Shown piece after piece: positions 1 to 7,447 of a DNA stretch of 44,118 nucleotides. Location of the stretch: contig JANQJB010000141.1 of assembly GCA_028281865.1 (NCBI GenBank), positions 1 to 44,118 on the forward strand. Direction: 5' to 3'. The first letter of the stretch is position 1. Each line of letters starts with the position of its first letter. A program made the translations under genes and the position numbers. Source of the stretch: Marinagarivorans sp. GTDB taxonomy: Bacteria; Pseudomonadota; Gammaproteobacteria; Pseudomonadales; Cellvibrionaceae. Below the pieces are notes generated by a model that worked only from the letters and a program-made list of their open reading frames with translations, made no database searches and was not told the origin of the DNA.

Positions 1-2240
1 CGTATGATGCTTTAAACCGCATTATTGAGTTAAGTAATCAGCAAGGCGAGCGAATCCGCTACGACTATGATGCTCACGGTAACCAAACGCTTGTCGAAAG
101 CGTTGACCCGGATGGTAGCCTCGCGGCTCGCATGGAAATGGATTTTGACGAGTTGCATCGTTTGAACCGAATTGCTCGCCCCCATCAGAATACGACTGAA
201 AGCATAATGGATTATGAGCGAGATGGTGATGGCAATATCGTCACACACAGCGACCCAAATCAGGACGAAACTCAATATGTCTACGATGCCGTAAACAAAG
301 TCATTCAGAACATTGATGCTCTCGGTGGCATTACCGATTATCAATACAATGCGAATGATGTTATTACGCAAGTCACAGCACCCAACAGCGCTACAACAAA
401 TTATGCTCTGGATTTACTCGATCGCACGGTTACTGAAAACAGCCCAGATCGGGGTACCGTGAATTATGTTTACGATCTAAACCACAACATTACGCAAATT
501 ACTGATGGTCGCAATATTACATCGAGCTACACCTATGATGCGCTGGATCGTGTCACTAACGTTACTTATCCAAACGCGGCCGAAAACGTCACTTTTGTTT
601 ATGATAATTGCGCCTTTGGTTTAGGACGGGTCTGTGAACGTCACGATGAAAGCGGAGTATATCTCTATGTTTACGACGCCTATGGCAACGTGCTTGAGGA
701 AAATTACACTATCGATAACGTCGCTTACTCTAAAGCTTATAGCTATGACGCTGATCATAATGTCGTTGCAATAACTTATCCGGCTGGGCGCGTTGTTAAT
801 TACACGCGGGATAACCTCAATCGTATTACCGCGATCTCCGCCGATATTAATGGCACTGGTAGCAATATTGTTTCCAATATTACTTACCGCGCAGATGGGA
901 AAATTGACGGCCTAACCTACGGCAATGGCCTAACCGAAAACCGGGCGCTAGATTTACAAGCCAGGTTGTTAGAGCAAAGTATCGCCGGCGTCGACATAAT
1001 TAATTACGCCTATGATCCTGACAGTAATTTGCTGAATAAAGGTTCTGCTAATGATAATAACCTCTACAGCTACGATGCGTTGGATCGCGTTATCGGTGAT
1101 AACTTCAATAGCAGTGTTATCGATTTTACTTATGACCCAAGTGATAACCGCACTTCCCAGCAAAATAGCGGCAACCTGCTGAGTTACACAATAGCGAATG
1201 GCAGCAACCGTTTAAATCTGGTTGGAAGCACCACATTAATTTATGACAATGCGGGCAACCTCATCCGAGACACGCTCGGGCGCCTTTTGACCTATAACAA
1301 CGCGGGTCGACTTGAAAGTATTTCCGACGCAAACGGAGCACTTGCAGATTATATTTATGATGCTAATGGTCTTCGTCGCAAAAAAGTTACGTCGACCGAA
1401 ACAGTTATTTACCACTATGATCATTACGGGCAATTAATTGCTGAGACAACACTTGCGGGTGCTACCCAACGCGACTATATCTGGCTGGAAAATATGATCT
1501 ATGCGCAAGTGGATAGCAACACTAGCGGCGATAATATTACCTATCTACATTGTGATCATCTTTATACACCGCGTATCGGGACAGATAATACAGGGCAAGT
1601 CGTCTGGCGTTGGGAGTCGGATGCTTTCGGTAGCAGCTCTCCAACAGGAACAAAGACTGTTAACCTTCGTTTCCCTGGGCAATATTTTGATGAGGAGAGT
1701 GGATTACATTACAACTGGAATCGGTATTATGATCCTAAACTCGGACGTTATCTTCAAAGTGATCCTAATGGGCTTGCGGATGGCTTAAATACTTATGCTT
1801 ATGTCGGTGGAAATCCGATAAATTTTTACGATCCATTTGGCTTAGCTAAACTACCCAACGATCCTAGCGGGCTTGGTGATGGATGGTCGCAAGACCACGG
1901 CCATAAGAATCCTAACGGTGAAAAATGGGATCATGAGTCTGGAACATCCGTTGAGTGGCACCCAGGCCAGCCTGGGAAACCCGGTTGGGGTGGAAAAGAT
2001 CATTGGCATGTTAACGGAGGTAAAGAGCATCTCCCCCCTGGAACTGATGTCCCCGATTTTCCAGGAAACGATGAAGAGGAAGAAGGTGATCAGTGCGGGG
2101 AAGATAGCGTATGTAGGAAGGTGGCGACGACCGCTGTTGTGGGTGGAACTTTATACGTGATTTATCGTTGCGCTAGAATGGTTCCATCATTATTCCCACC
2201 GCTATGGCCAACAATACCAGCTAATGCAGCAATTCCGTAA
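1..2240 (+). CDS. RHS/YD-repeat polymorphic toxin, 5' end outside the window
   Basis: The reading frame is open from base 3 to the TAA at 2238-2240, so this is the C-terminal part of a larger protein. It has many YD repeats (YDALDR, YDANG, YDPDSN types), then the RHS-associated core near 1660-1850, seen as RFPGQYFDEESGLHYNWNRY, then GRYLQSDPNGL and DPFGLA. In this family the core builds a shell around a C-terminal toxin tip. The tip here, about 1850-2240, has a Gly/Trp/His-rich stretch (KDHWHVNGG, EHLPPGTDVP), an acidic patch, two cysteines, and a hydrophobic segment ending PPLWPTIPANAAIP, an ending I recall from other RHS tips. I cannot name the toxic activity. Delivery is probably by type VI secretion, but no VgrG or PAAR gene is visible. 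The next gene lies 22 bp downstream and is a probable immunity gene. Confidence 0.9.
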   Translation, partial: YDALNRIIELSNQQGERIRYDYDAHGNQTLVESVDPDGSLAARMEMDFDELHRLNRIARPHQNTTESIMDYERDGDGNIVTHSDPNQDETQYVYDAVNKVIQNIDALGGITDYQYNANDVITQVTAPNSATTNYALDLLDRTVTENSPDRGTVNYVYDLNHNITQITDGRNITSSYTYDALDRVTNVTYPNAAENVTFVYDNCAFGLGRVCERHDESGVYLYVYDAYGNVLEENYTIDNVAYSKAYSYDADHNVVAITYPAGRVVNYTRDNLNRITAISADINGTGSNIVSNITYRADGKIDGLTYGNGLTENRALDLQARLLEQSIAGVDIINYAYDPDSNLLNKGSANDNNLYSYDALDRVIGDNFNSSVIDFTYDPSDNRTSQQNSGNLLSYTIANGSNRLNLVGSTTLIYDNAGNLIRDTLGRLLTYNNAGRLESISDANGALADYIYDANGLRRKKVTSTETVIYHYDHYGQLIAETTLAGATQRDYIWLENMIYAQVDSNTSGDNITYLHCDHLYTPRIGTDNTGQVVWRWESDAFGSSSPTGTKTVNLRFPGQYFDEESGLHYNWNRYYDPKLGRYLQSDPNGLADGLNTYAYVGGNPINFYDPFGLAKLPNDPSGLGDGWSQDHGHKNPNGEKWDHESGTSVEWHPGQPGKPGWGGKDHWHVNGGKEHLPPGTDVPDFPGNDEEEEGDQCGEDSVCRKVATTAVVGGTLYVIYRCARMVPSLFPPLWPTIPANAAIP

Positions 2241-2262
2241 CCGAATAGTAAGAGTGGAAACT

Positions 2263-2625
2263 ATGTTGGATGAAAATACAGTCATTGAACCAAAGACTTT
2301 TTTCGGTGAACTCGGTGGCTTACATGATGCTCTAATAACGGCTTTTTCATGGAATGGAGAAAATCAAAATCAGGTATTGAGCATATCTATTGATGATTTG
2401 AACAGCAATTTTCTTGGCCTCCCAGAATACAAGGGAAAGCGTCCTGTTGAGATTCTTCTTACGGGCGTAAAAAATTTAGATTGCGACATACAGATTAAAA
2501 GTTCGAGTTTCAGCATCTATGATTTTTTGATTGAAGAAGGGGCATGTTATTCAGTGCATATTAAATGCTCTCCTGGCGGCTACTTTAAGTGTCAATGTGA
2601 GTCAATTGAGTTGATCGACCTTTAG
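2263..2625 (+). CDS. probable immunity protein for the RHS toxin tip
   Basis: A small, acidic, probably cytoplasmic protein of about 120 residues without signal peptide or membrane segment. It lies directly after the RHS gene. The frame is open from an ATG at 2224 that overlaps the toxin stop, but ATG 2263 is preceded by a purine-rich AGAGTGGAAA and leaves a 22 bp gap, so I prefer it (MLDENTVIEPK). A conserved-looking start GELGGLHDALITAFSW followed by alternating beta-type segments resembles small immunity proteins with an HDA-type motif, but I cannot assign a family. The role as antitoxin is inferred from position, size and the terminator that follows. No other function is supported. Confidence 0.65.
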   Translation: MLDENTVIEPKTFFGELGGLHDALITAFSWNGENQNQVLSISIDDLNSNFLGLPEYKGKRPVEILLTGVKNLDCDIQIKSSSFSIYDFLIEEGACYSVHIKCSPGGYFKCQCESIELIDL

Positions 2626-2649
2626 GTAATAGCCTTAGTTATGAGATAA

Positions 2650-2682
2650 CAAAGCCCAATCATTGCATTGGGCTTTGTTGCT
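2650..2682 (+). terminator. Rho-independent-type terminator after the RHS/immunity genes
   Basis: Perfect 11 bp inverted repeat CAAAGCCCAAT (2650-2660) and ATTGGGCTTTG (2667-2677) with a 6-base loop, 24 bp after the immunity stop codon. The downstream tract TTGCTTCT is only moderately T-rich. It closes the toxin-immunity transcript. Confidence 0.75.
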
Positions 2683-2861
2683 TCTCGCAATTTGTTGTCC
2701 TTTAGCCGCATTCCCATCACTTTAGCCACCTGGCTTTTCTTAGTTTTAAGGAGTCAAAGCCCTTTTCATTTGCATTATTGATTTCGAAGGGCCTTGATTC
2801 CACAAATTAATAAAATAAATAAACTGCCCTATTTGAAAAAAAACCTCTAGCGAGACTTTAT

Positions 2862-3230
2862 TTATCTATTCATAAACAAAAGAAACCCCAAGCCCAAAAC
2901 TATAAGAACTCGTAAACTACAACTCGTCATTTAAATTCCGCTGCACCCGCAACCTAAACGATAACCTGGTAGCAAGCGAATCATTCACGTGATATTGCAA
3001 GGTACTCTCAAAATCCAACCACTGCCCGCCGGTATTGGGTATATGCGATCCAGCCCTACGGTCGCGATCTGTTTGACGGAATTTAAAGCCTGAAGTTAAA
3101 CCCCCTTTTTCTTTAAAATGAAATTGCATGCCCGCAGCAAAAACTAATTCATCGCCAAAGCGATAATAACGTCTATTATCGCCGTTACTGGTATAGCTTG
3201 CCGTTCGTTGTGTAAAGTTGTTTTATTGCC
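2862..3230 (-). pseudogene. truncated decayed copy of the beta-barrel gene at 8463-9392
   Basis: This stretch aligns without large gaps to 8459-8820, the 3' third of the intact barrel gene, at roughly 85% identity by eye. The homology starts at the same bases around the stop codon and stretches such as IPNTGGQWLDFESTLQYHVN are unchanged. Decay is visible: CAG in the intact copy is TAG here (2917-2919), giving a premature stop, and near 3205-3211 there are four extra bases that shift the frame. The 5' two thirds are missing; homology fades where the sigma-factor gene's stop codon begins (3235). It has no plausible start, so it is a remnant and not a small gene. Confidence 0.85.
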
Positions 3231-3234
3231 GATC

Positions 3235-3732
3235 CTAATACATGTCTCGCTCCAGGTTCTCGCGTAAAAAATTAAGGACCTTCATAATATGCTTGCCAAC
3301 ACTGCTAACGGACATATTAAGTTCGTATGCGATTTCCGCGTAGCTTTTCTCATCTATTCGATTCATCAAGAAAACCCTGCGGCTGAGCTCAGGCAATTTG
3401 TCAATAATAGCAATCAGAAAATCAATATCTTGCTGCGCAAATACTTCGCGTTCCAATGAAGGAGTTTTGCTTGGACAATGAATACTCTCCGTGGATTCAT
3501 TGTACTTTTTATTATTACGAATGTGATTTAGCGCAAGATTATTGGCCGTTTTATACAGGTAAGCACGAGGATTTTTAATTTCTTCAATATCGTCACGACG
3601 CATAAAGTTATAAAAAGTTTCCTGCGTTAGTTCCTCTGCGTCGTCAACATTGCCAATTGTTCTCGCAACGTACAATCGCAGCTCTTGACTGTAGTCTGTA
3701 AACAGCGTTTTAACCAGTTTGACGTACTTCAT
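3235..3732 (-). CDS. ECF-type RNA polymerase sigma factor (FecI-like)
   Basis: A 165-residue sigma-70 family protein of ECF length. Region 2 spans about residues 10-75, with the typical DAEELTQETFYNFMRR and NPRAYLYKTANNLALNHIRN stretches. Region 4 spans about 105-160, with LPELSRRVFLMNRIDEKSYAEIAYELNMSVSSVGKHI forming the -35-binding helix-turn-helix. The overall pattern is that of FecI-like iron/stress sigma factors. No anti-sigma (FecR-like) gene or TonB receptor is next to it; downstream is only the barrel remnant. It starts at ATG 3732, without an obvious Shine-Dalgarno, and is divergent from the LuxR-type HTH gene. Its targets are unknown. Confidence 0.85.
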   Translation of the reverse strand: MKYVKLVKTLFTDYSQELRLYVARTIGNVDDAEELTQETFYNFMRRDDIEEIKNPRAYLYKTANNLALNHIRNNKKYNESTESIHCPSKTPSLEREVFAQQDIDFLIAIIDKLPELSRRVFLMNRIDEKSYAEIAYELNMSVSSVGKHIMKVLNFLRENLERDMY

Positions 3733-4054
3733 CTTAAGATACGATTCAGCCCAAATGCTTGCGACAGCAAGTCATAATACCTGTCTCTATATGTACGGGA
3801 GATGAATAACCTTCACGAGTAAAACATAAGCCTTATAAAACATTCATTTAAATTTAATGTGTTCAGTTATTGTTCTATATAGTGCGAATATTGCTCAAGA
3901 ATTAAAATATTTTTGTGAAAGAGTAGTGAGTGCGCTTTCTGTCGTGTCTTATATATAGATGGTAATCTAATAAAAAATATCTGTTTAAGTTTTATATTCG
4001 TTTGTGCCGAAAGAGAACCTTTCCATAGAGCAATAAGGGGTGTTTGGTAACGTT
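3733..4054. other. intergenic region between divergent regulators
   Basis: About 320 AT-rich bases between the leftward sigma factor and the rightward HTH gene; it must contain both promoters. I see no convincing -35/-10 pair or operator. The 11-mer GTTCTATATAG (3872-3882) recurs at 5620-5630 upstream of the secreted-protein gene, which may be chance. Confidence 0.5.
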
Positions 4055-4288
4055 ATGAATTCTATAAGCCGGTATATCGAGTGTCAGTTACAAAATTTGT
4101 CACCAAGAGAAACAGCAATTTTGGAATTGGTTGCCTTGGGTTTAACCACAAAAAGGATTTCGGATGAGCTAAATATTTCTCCCAACACGGTTCTGCACCA
4201 TTTAAAGAGTGTGCATATCAAGCTGGATGTTAATTCGCGTCAGCATGCTGTTGCTAAAGCGATGGGCCTAGGGTTGATTCTCACCTAA
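4055..4288 (+). CDS. small LuxR/GerE-type HTH DNA-binding protein
   Basis: A protein of 77 residues (82 if the GTG at 4040 is used) consisting almost only of a GerE/LuxR C-terminal HTH: LSPRETAILELVALGLTTKRISDELNISPNTVLHHLKSVHIKLDV. The recognition helix region ISPNTVLHHLKSV matches the family. There is no receiver or ligand domain, so activity is probably set by abundance or a partner. An AAGGGG tract at 4035-4040 overlaps the GTG and lies 14 bases before ATG 4055; I prefer the ATG, but the start is not settled. It is followed by the two HEAT-repeat genes and may regulate them; this is inferred only from position. Confidence 0.8.
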   Translation: MNSISRYIECQLQNLSPRETAILELVALGLTTKRISDELNISPNTVLHHLKSVHIKLDVNSRQHAVAKAMGLGLILT

Positions 4289-4304
4289 AAAGAATAATGC
4301 AGCT

Positions 4305-4325
4305 AAAACTACAAGATGTTGTGAT
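4305..4325. repeat. 21 bp repeat, copy 1 (palindromic core)
   Basis: Matches 5740-5760 at 20 of 21 positions. The core is ACAAGATGTTGT, a near palindrome here and a perfect one (ACAAGATCTTGT) in copy 2. It lies 17 bp after the LuxR-type HTH gene stop codon and about 260 bp before the first HEAT gene. It may be an operator. Confidence 0.6.
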
Positions 4326-4503
4326 GTTCGAGATGCAAAAAATATATTAAATTATTTTTTGTTGTATTAACCGAGAAGCACTGAATGTACTTTTACCTAT
4401 CCTGGCTTGCGAAGTGCTTACTTACGCCGGCCTGATTGAAAGTTCCAATTCTGGCGATATTTTCGGAAAAACCGTAACAATTTAAATAGTAAGGCCATTA
4501 AAA

Positions 4504-4517
4504 ATACAGGGATGTAT
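4504..4517. promoter_or_regulatory. hyphenated palindrome upstream of first HEAT gene
   Basis: ATACA-GGGA-TGTAT, ending 66 bp before ATG 4584. A related element (TTACAGGGAGGTAA, 6424-6437) ends 67 bp before the start of the paralogous HEAT gene. Shared core TACAGGGA(T/G)GTA and near-identical spacing suggest a shared operator or promoter element. Confidence 0.5.
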
Positions 4518-4583
4518 ACTTTTTAACTTGGTATAGATGCGTTTAGAACTTGAAAGCGTATTCAAAATAACTCGAGGTGATTT

Positions 4584-5504
4584 ATGTGGAATAAAAAAAT
4601 TTTCGGTATACTTATTTTTTCTTTTATCTGTTCCGCTCTAATCGTTATTCTACAAGTAACACAAAACAACAACGATACTGGTGATATTTCTCTTCGTCAA
4701 AATCCTACGGACAACTCTTCCTTACAAGCGAAAAATAATTTGTTTGCGGGAGGTACGGCAGATAACAAGGACAATAAGCCGTTAGATAGCGTCGATTTTG
4801 GTGACGCTGTTGTTGGGCTTAGAAGCTCAATTAAGATGGAAGCTTCAGAGAATAACGACGTTGTGAAATTTGCGCTGGAAAAAGTCAATTCGGGTGATGG
4901 TGGTGAACAGATTGACGCTATTTTATCCCTGGTTAGAAACAGTCCCAATGACGCGGTAAGCGTGATTTATAGAAAGTTAGAGCTATCGGATGAAGAAGTT
5001 GGTGCAGAGGGAGTTGCGGCGTTGGGAATTTTAAGTCTAGCCAACCAGCCGGAAGCACTGACTAATGCAGATTTGATCTACATAAATGCACAGTCTGAAA
5101 ATGAGAATATTAAAGCTCGGACTGCTCGTGTTCTCTCGCATCGTGGTGATGATAGTTTGCTAGGTCAGCTCATCAACACAATAGAAGAACGCATTAACAA
5201 TGCAAGCGAAACGGAGCGAGGCCGTGAAGTATTGCAGTTGGGCTATTTACAATCAAAGCAGGCTGTTCCAGCTATAGTGCCTAATCTACAGCACGAGAAC
5301 GAGCAGATTAGATTAGATGCGTTATCTGCACTTTCAATGTCCGGCAATGAAGAGGAAGTCGATGTGGTTCGCCCACTACTCTATGATAGATCCGCCGTTG
5401 TGAGACAGCGTGCAGAACTGGTGCTCGATGTTTTACTCCACCGGGGTATGAAAGAACCGGTTCCTGTCGATATTATGTTAAATGCGCCAAGTTCTCGATC
5501 TTAA
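4584..5504 (+). CDS. membrane-anchored HEAT-repeat protein, paralogue 1
   Basis: A 306-residue protein starting at ATG 4584 after a good GAGGTG ribosome site. Residues about 5-25 (IFGILIFSFICSALIVIL) form one hydrophobic signal-anchor segment; the rest is hydrophilic and should lie in the periplasm. A low-complexity linker (30-95) leads into alpha-helical HEAT-like repeats from about 110 to 290, clearest at SKQAVPAIVPNLQHENEQIR and EEVDVVRPLLYDRSAVVRQR. Such repeats are protein-binding scaffolds. The region from about residue 110 onward is very similar to the protein at 6505-7419 (shared TNADLIY/TNDDLIY, RGDDSLLG, SGNEEEV), so the two arose by duplication. No catalytic motif is visible and the partner is unknown. 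Confidence 0.75.
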   Translation: MWNKKIFGILIFSFICSALIVILQVTQNNNDTGDISLRQNPTDNSSLQAKNNLFAGGTADNKDNKPLDSVDFGDAVVGLRSSIKMEASENNDVVKFALEKVNSGDGGEQIDAILSLVRNSPNDAVSVIYRKLELSDEEVGAEGVAALGILSLANQPEALTNADLIYINAQSENENIKARTARVLSHRGDDSLLGQLINTIEERINNASETERGREVLQLGYLQSKQAVPAIVPNLQHENEQIRLDALSALSMSGNEEEVDVVRPLLYDRSAVVRQRAELVLDVLLHRGMKEPVPVDIMLNAPSSRS

Positions 5505-5854
5505 TAACCGAGCCCAAAAATCCATTCTATTTATCATTGAAACAACCCATTTTTTGGCGTTGCATGGAAGCGACATTTTTTACATTCTCTGCACTTGCAA
5601 TAATTAATACTCGATATCGGTTCTATATAGATAGTATTTCGTCGATCAACGGAATTATTTTTTTGTATTGATATTAAACGACGTATTTCGATTTTTTTAA
5701 AGGATAGCGACATACATCAAAAAAATATTTGGCGAAGTCAAAACTACAAGATCTTGTGATACTCGATGAAAATTTAAATAGTAGAATAAATTTTGTAGTT
5801 CATTTTCCTGTAAATTTTTATTTAACCATTTAATCAATGATTTCGGAGAAAAAA
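5505..5854. other. AT-rich intergenic region before the secreted-protein gene
   Basis: 350 bases without a credible gene. CCAAAAAT (5514-5521) and ATTTTTTGG (5549-5557) form a weak hairpin that could end the HEAT transcript. It also holds the second copy of the 21 bp repeat (5740-5760) and the 11-mer GTTCTATATAG (5620-5630). Confidence 0.5.
5740..5760. repeat. 21 bp repeat, copy 2 (perfect palindromic core)
   Basis: Same element as 4305-4325 with one difference, which makes the core a perfect 12 bp palindrome, ACAAGATCTTGT. It lies about 95 bp before the secreted protein's start, a usual place for an operator or activator site. The flanks TTCGAGATG and CTCGATG are also alike. Confidence 0.6.
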
Positions 5855-6367
5855 ATGAATAGTAGAGTAATCTATACCATAGTATTTTTATTGGCGTCGG
5901 GTTTAGCGAATTCGGCTGACTTTTATAAGTCAATGAATTTTGAGGGGATAGATAAATACCGGTGGCAGACGTACACAGATCCTTATAGCGGAAACGGCTC
6001 GATGATTTATGATCAAGGCGGCGCTTATACTTTTGACGGTACAAATAGTGGTGCGATTGTTGCGTATATTGGAGGAGCAACGATTCGGCAAGATACCTAT
6101 GTAGGAAGTAATCCGCAACAGCATACAAACGGTTGTTGGGGATATTATTGGGCATACGGTACAAACGGTTTTATGCAAGTGGTGGACACAGATTCTTGGG
6201 CCCCATTAGGGCCGCATATGTATCACAGCTCAAACTGGAATAGTTGGCAGCCTGGTGTAGGGAGTTTCGATCCTGCCCGTAATGTGACTATGCGTTACAT
6301 TGTTGTAGCTGGCAACACTACCGCATTGACTTTTATAGATTCAGTATGGATGCAATGCACAAGCTAA
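5855..6367 (+). CDS. small secreted aromatic-rich protein of unknown function
   Basis: An in-frame ATG exists at 5837, but ATG 5855 has GGAG six bases upstream and gives a clean signal peptide (MNSRVIYTIVFLLASGLANS, cleavage before ADFYK). The mature part is about 150 residues, rich in Tyr, Trp, Gly and Asn, with two cysteines (NGCWGYYW and MQCTS near the end) that could form a disulfide. The pattern suggests an all-beta extracellular domain. I do not recognise a family. It sits between two paralogous HEAT-repeat genes, all in the same direction, which suggests a functional link, perhaps as cargo or ligand of the HEAT scaffolds; this is inference. Confidence 0.7.
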   Translation: MNSRVIYTIVFLLASGLANSADFYKSMNFEGIDKYRWQTYTDPYSGNGSMIYDQGGAYTFDGTNSGAIVAYIGGATIRQDTYVGSNPQQHTNGCWGYYWAYGTNGFMQVVDTDSWAPLGPHMYHSSNWNSWQPGVGSFDPARNVTMRYIVVAGNTTALTFIDSVWMQCTS

Positions 6368-6420
6368 TCATTCTGATTGGCTCGTGATATACAGCCTGGG
6401 TTTATAGAGTAGCATTTTTG

Positions 6421-6440
6421 AGATTACAGGGAGGTAATCT
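6421..6440. promoter_or_regulatory. inverted repeat upstream of second HEAT gene
   Basis: AGATTAC (6421-6427) and GTAATCT (6434-6440) flank AGGGAG. The inner TTACAGGGAGGTAA resembles ATACAGGGATGTAT at 4504-4517 and lies at the same distance from its gene (67 versus 66 bp). It is probably a regulatory site shared by the two HEAT genes. Confidence 0.55.
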
Positions 6441-6504
6441 ATCACTGTAACGAACGGACTTGAACTGTAAGCTTTTTTGACGCAGTATAAAATGGAAAAA
6501 ATAT

Positions 6505-7419
6505 ATGAAAAGTAATATTGCTCACTACCTTCTCGTCTTTTTTGCACTTGGCTCGGCGCTAGCGTTCTATATTCTTGCGGGCAAACTGGAAGCCATACCC
6601 GAGAATCAAATTGCTTCTACAAACAAACATTCTGCAAGGCATAAAGAACAGATAACTAGCGTCAATATCGGTAGTAGCGGCGACGACAAAATAATAAATA
6701 CTGACAATGGCACTGCTTCACAAACAACAAATATAGAACAGCAAGAGAAACGAGTTGAAAATACTTTAAAGCAATTAGAATCGAAAAATCTAAGTAAAAA
6801 AATTTCCGCCATTCTTACATTAACTCGATCGAGCCCAAATGATGCATTGAATATCTTATATCAGAAGCTTGATGTCATTAACGATGAACCAGGAACTGAG
6901 ATTATTCTTACTTTGGGTATCGCAGCTTTAGCTAACAAACCAGAAGTCTTAACAAATGATGATTTAATTTATATGTACGCCCGTTCAGAAAATGGAGAAG
7001 TTAAAGAAAAAGCAGCAAGAGTGTTATCTCAACGTGGCGATGATAGTTTGTTAGGTGATCACATTAGAGAAATCGAGGATCGTATGCAAAATGCCAGTGA
7101 CCAGGATCGTGTCCGCGATATAGTTGAACTCGGGAACTTACAATCAAAACTCGCGATACCGGCAATAGTCTCAAATTTAAACAGTGAAAATGAGTTTATT
7201 AGAATAAAAGCCCTTTCCGCGATTTCAAAGTCAGGCAATGAGGAAGAGGTCGAAATCGTGCGCCCGCTATTCCAAGACAAATCAACGGCAGTTAGGGAGA
7301 GAGCTGAAGATGTATTGGATATATTGCAAAAGCGAGGAATGAGGAAGCCTGCCTCAACGGATACTCAAAAAGCTTTAACCCCACAAATTGAATATGGTGT
7401 TGTTCTCAAACAACAGTAA
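6505..7419 (+). CDS. membrane-anchored HEAT-repeat protein, paralogue 2
   Basis: A 304-residue paralogue of the 4584-5504 product. Residues about 7-26 (HYLLVFFALGSALAFYILAG) form a single membrane anchor. A polar linker with a Gln/Lys-rich, possibly coiled-coil segment (residues 70-100) precedes HEAT-like repeats from about 105 to 285 (SKLAIPAIVSNLNSENEFIR; EEVEIVRPLFQDKSTAVRER). By eye over half of the residues in the repeat region match paralogue 1, while anchor and linker differ, as expected when only the scaffold is conserved. The start ATG 6505 has only a weak purine tract. It is convergent with the nuclease gene, with 28 bp between the stops. Confidence 0.75.
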   Translation: MKSNIAHYLLVFFALGSALAFYILAGKLEAIPENQIASTNKHSARHKEQITSVNIGSSGDDKIINTDNGTASQTTNIEQQEKRVENTLKQLESKNLSKKISAILTLTRSSPNDALNILYQKLDVINDEPGTEIILTLGIAALANKPEVLTNDDLIYMYARSENGEVKEKAARVLSQRGDDSLLGDHIREIEDRMQNASDQDRVRDIVELGNLQSKLAIPAIVSNLNSENEFIRIKALSAISKSGNEEEVEIVRPLFQDKSTAVRERAEDVLDILQKRGMRKPASTDTQKALTPQIEYGVVLKQQ

Positions 7420-7447
7420 CACAGTCTTTTTTACAGTCTCTGAGGAA

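Noticed and set aside
1-2240. CRISPR-like or tandem DNA repeat array in the left end
   Set aside because: The periodicity comes from YD peptide repeats; the DNA repeats are imperfect and fully coding.
2917-3129. Open frame of 70 codons on the minus strand taken as a small gene
   Set aside because: It is part of the truncated barrel copy, ends at a stop mutation and has no start signal of its own.
3872-5630. 11-mer GTTCTATATAG shared by 3872-3882 and 5620-5630 as an ECF promoter
   Set aside because: An AT-rich word this short can recur by chance, and distances to the following genes differ (about 170 and 225 bp).
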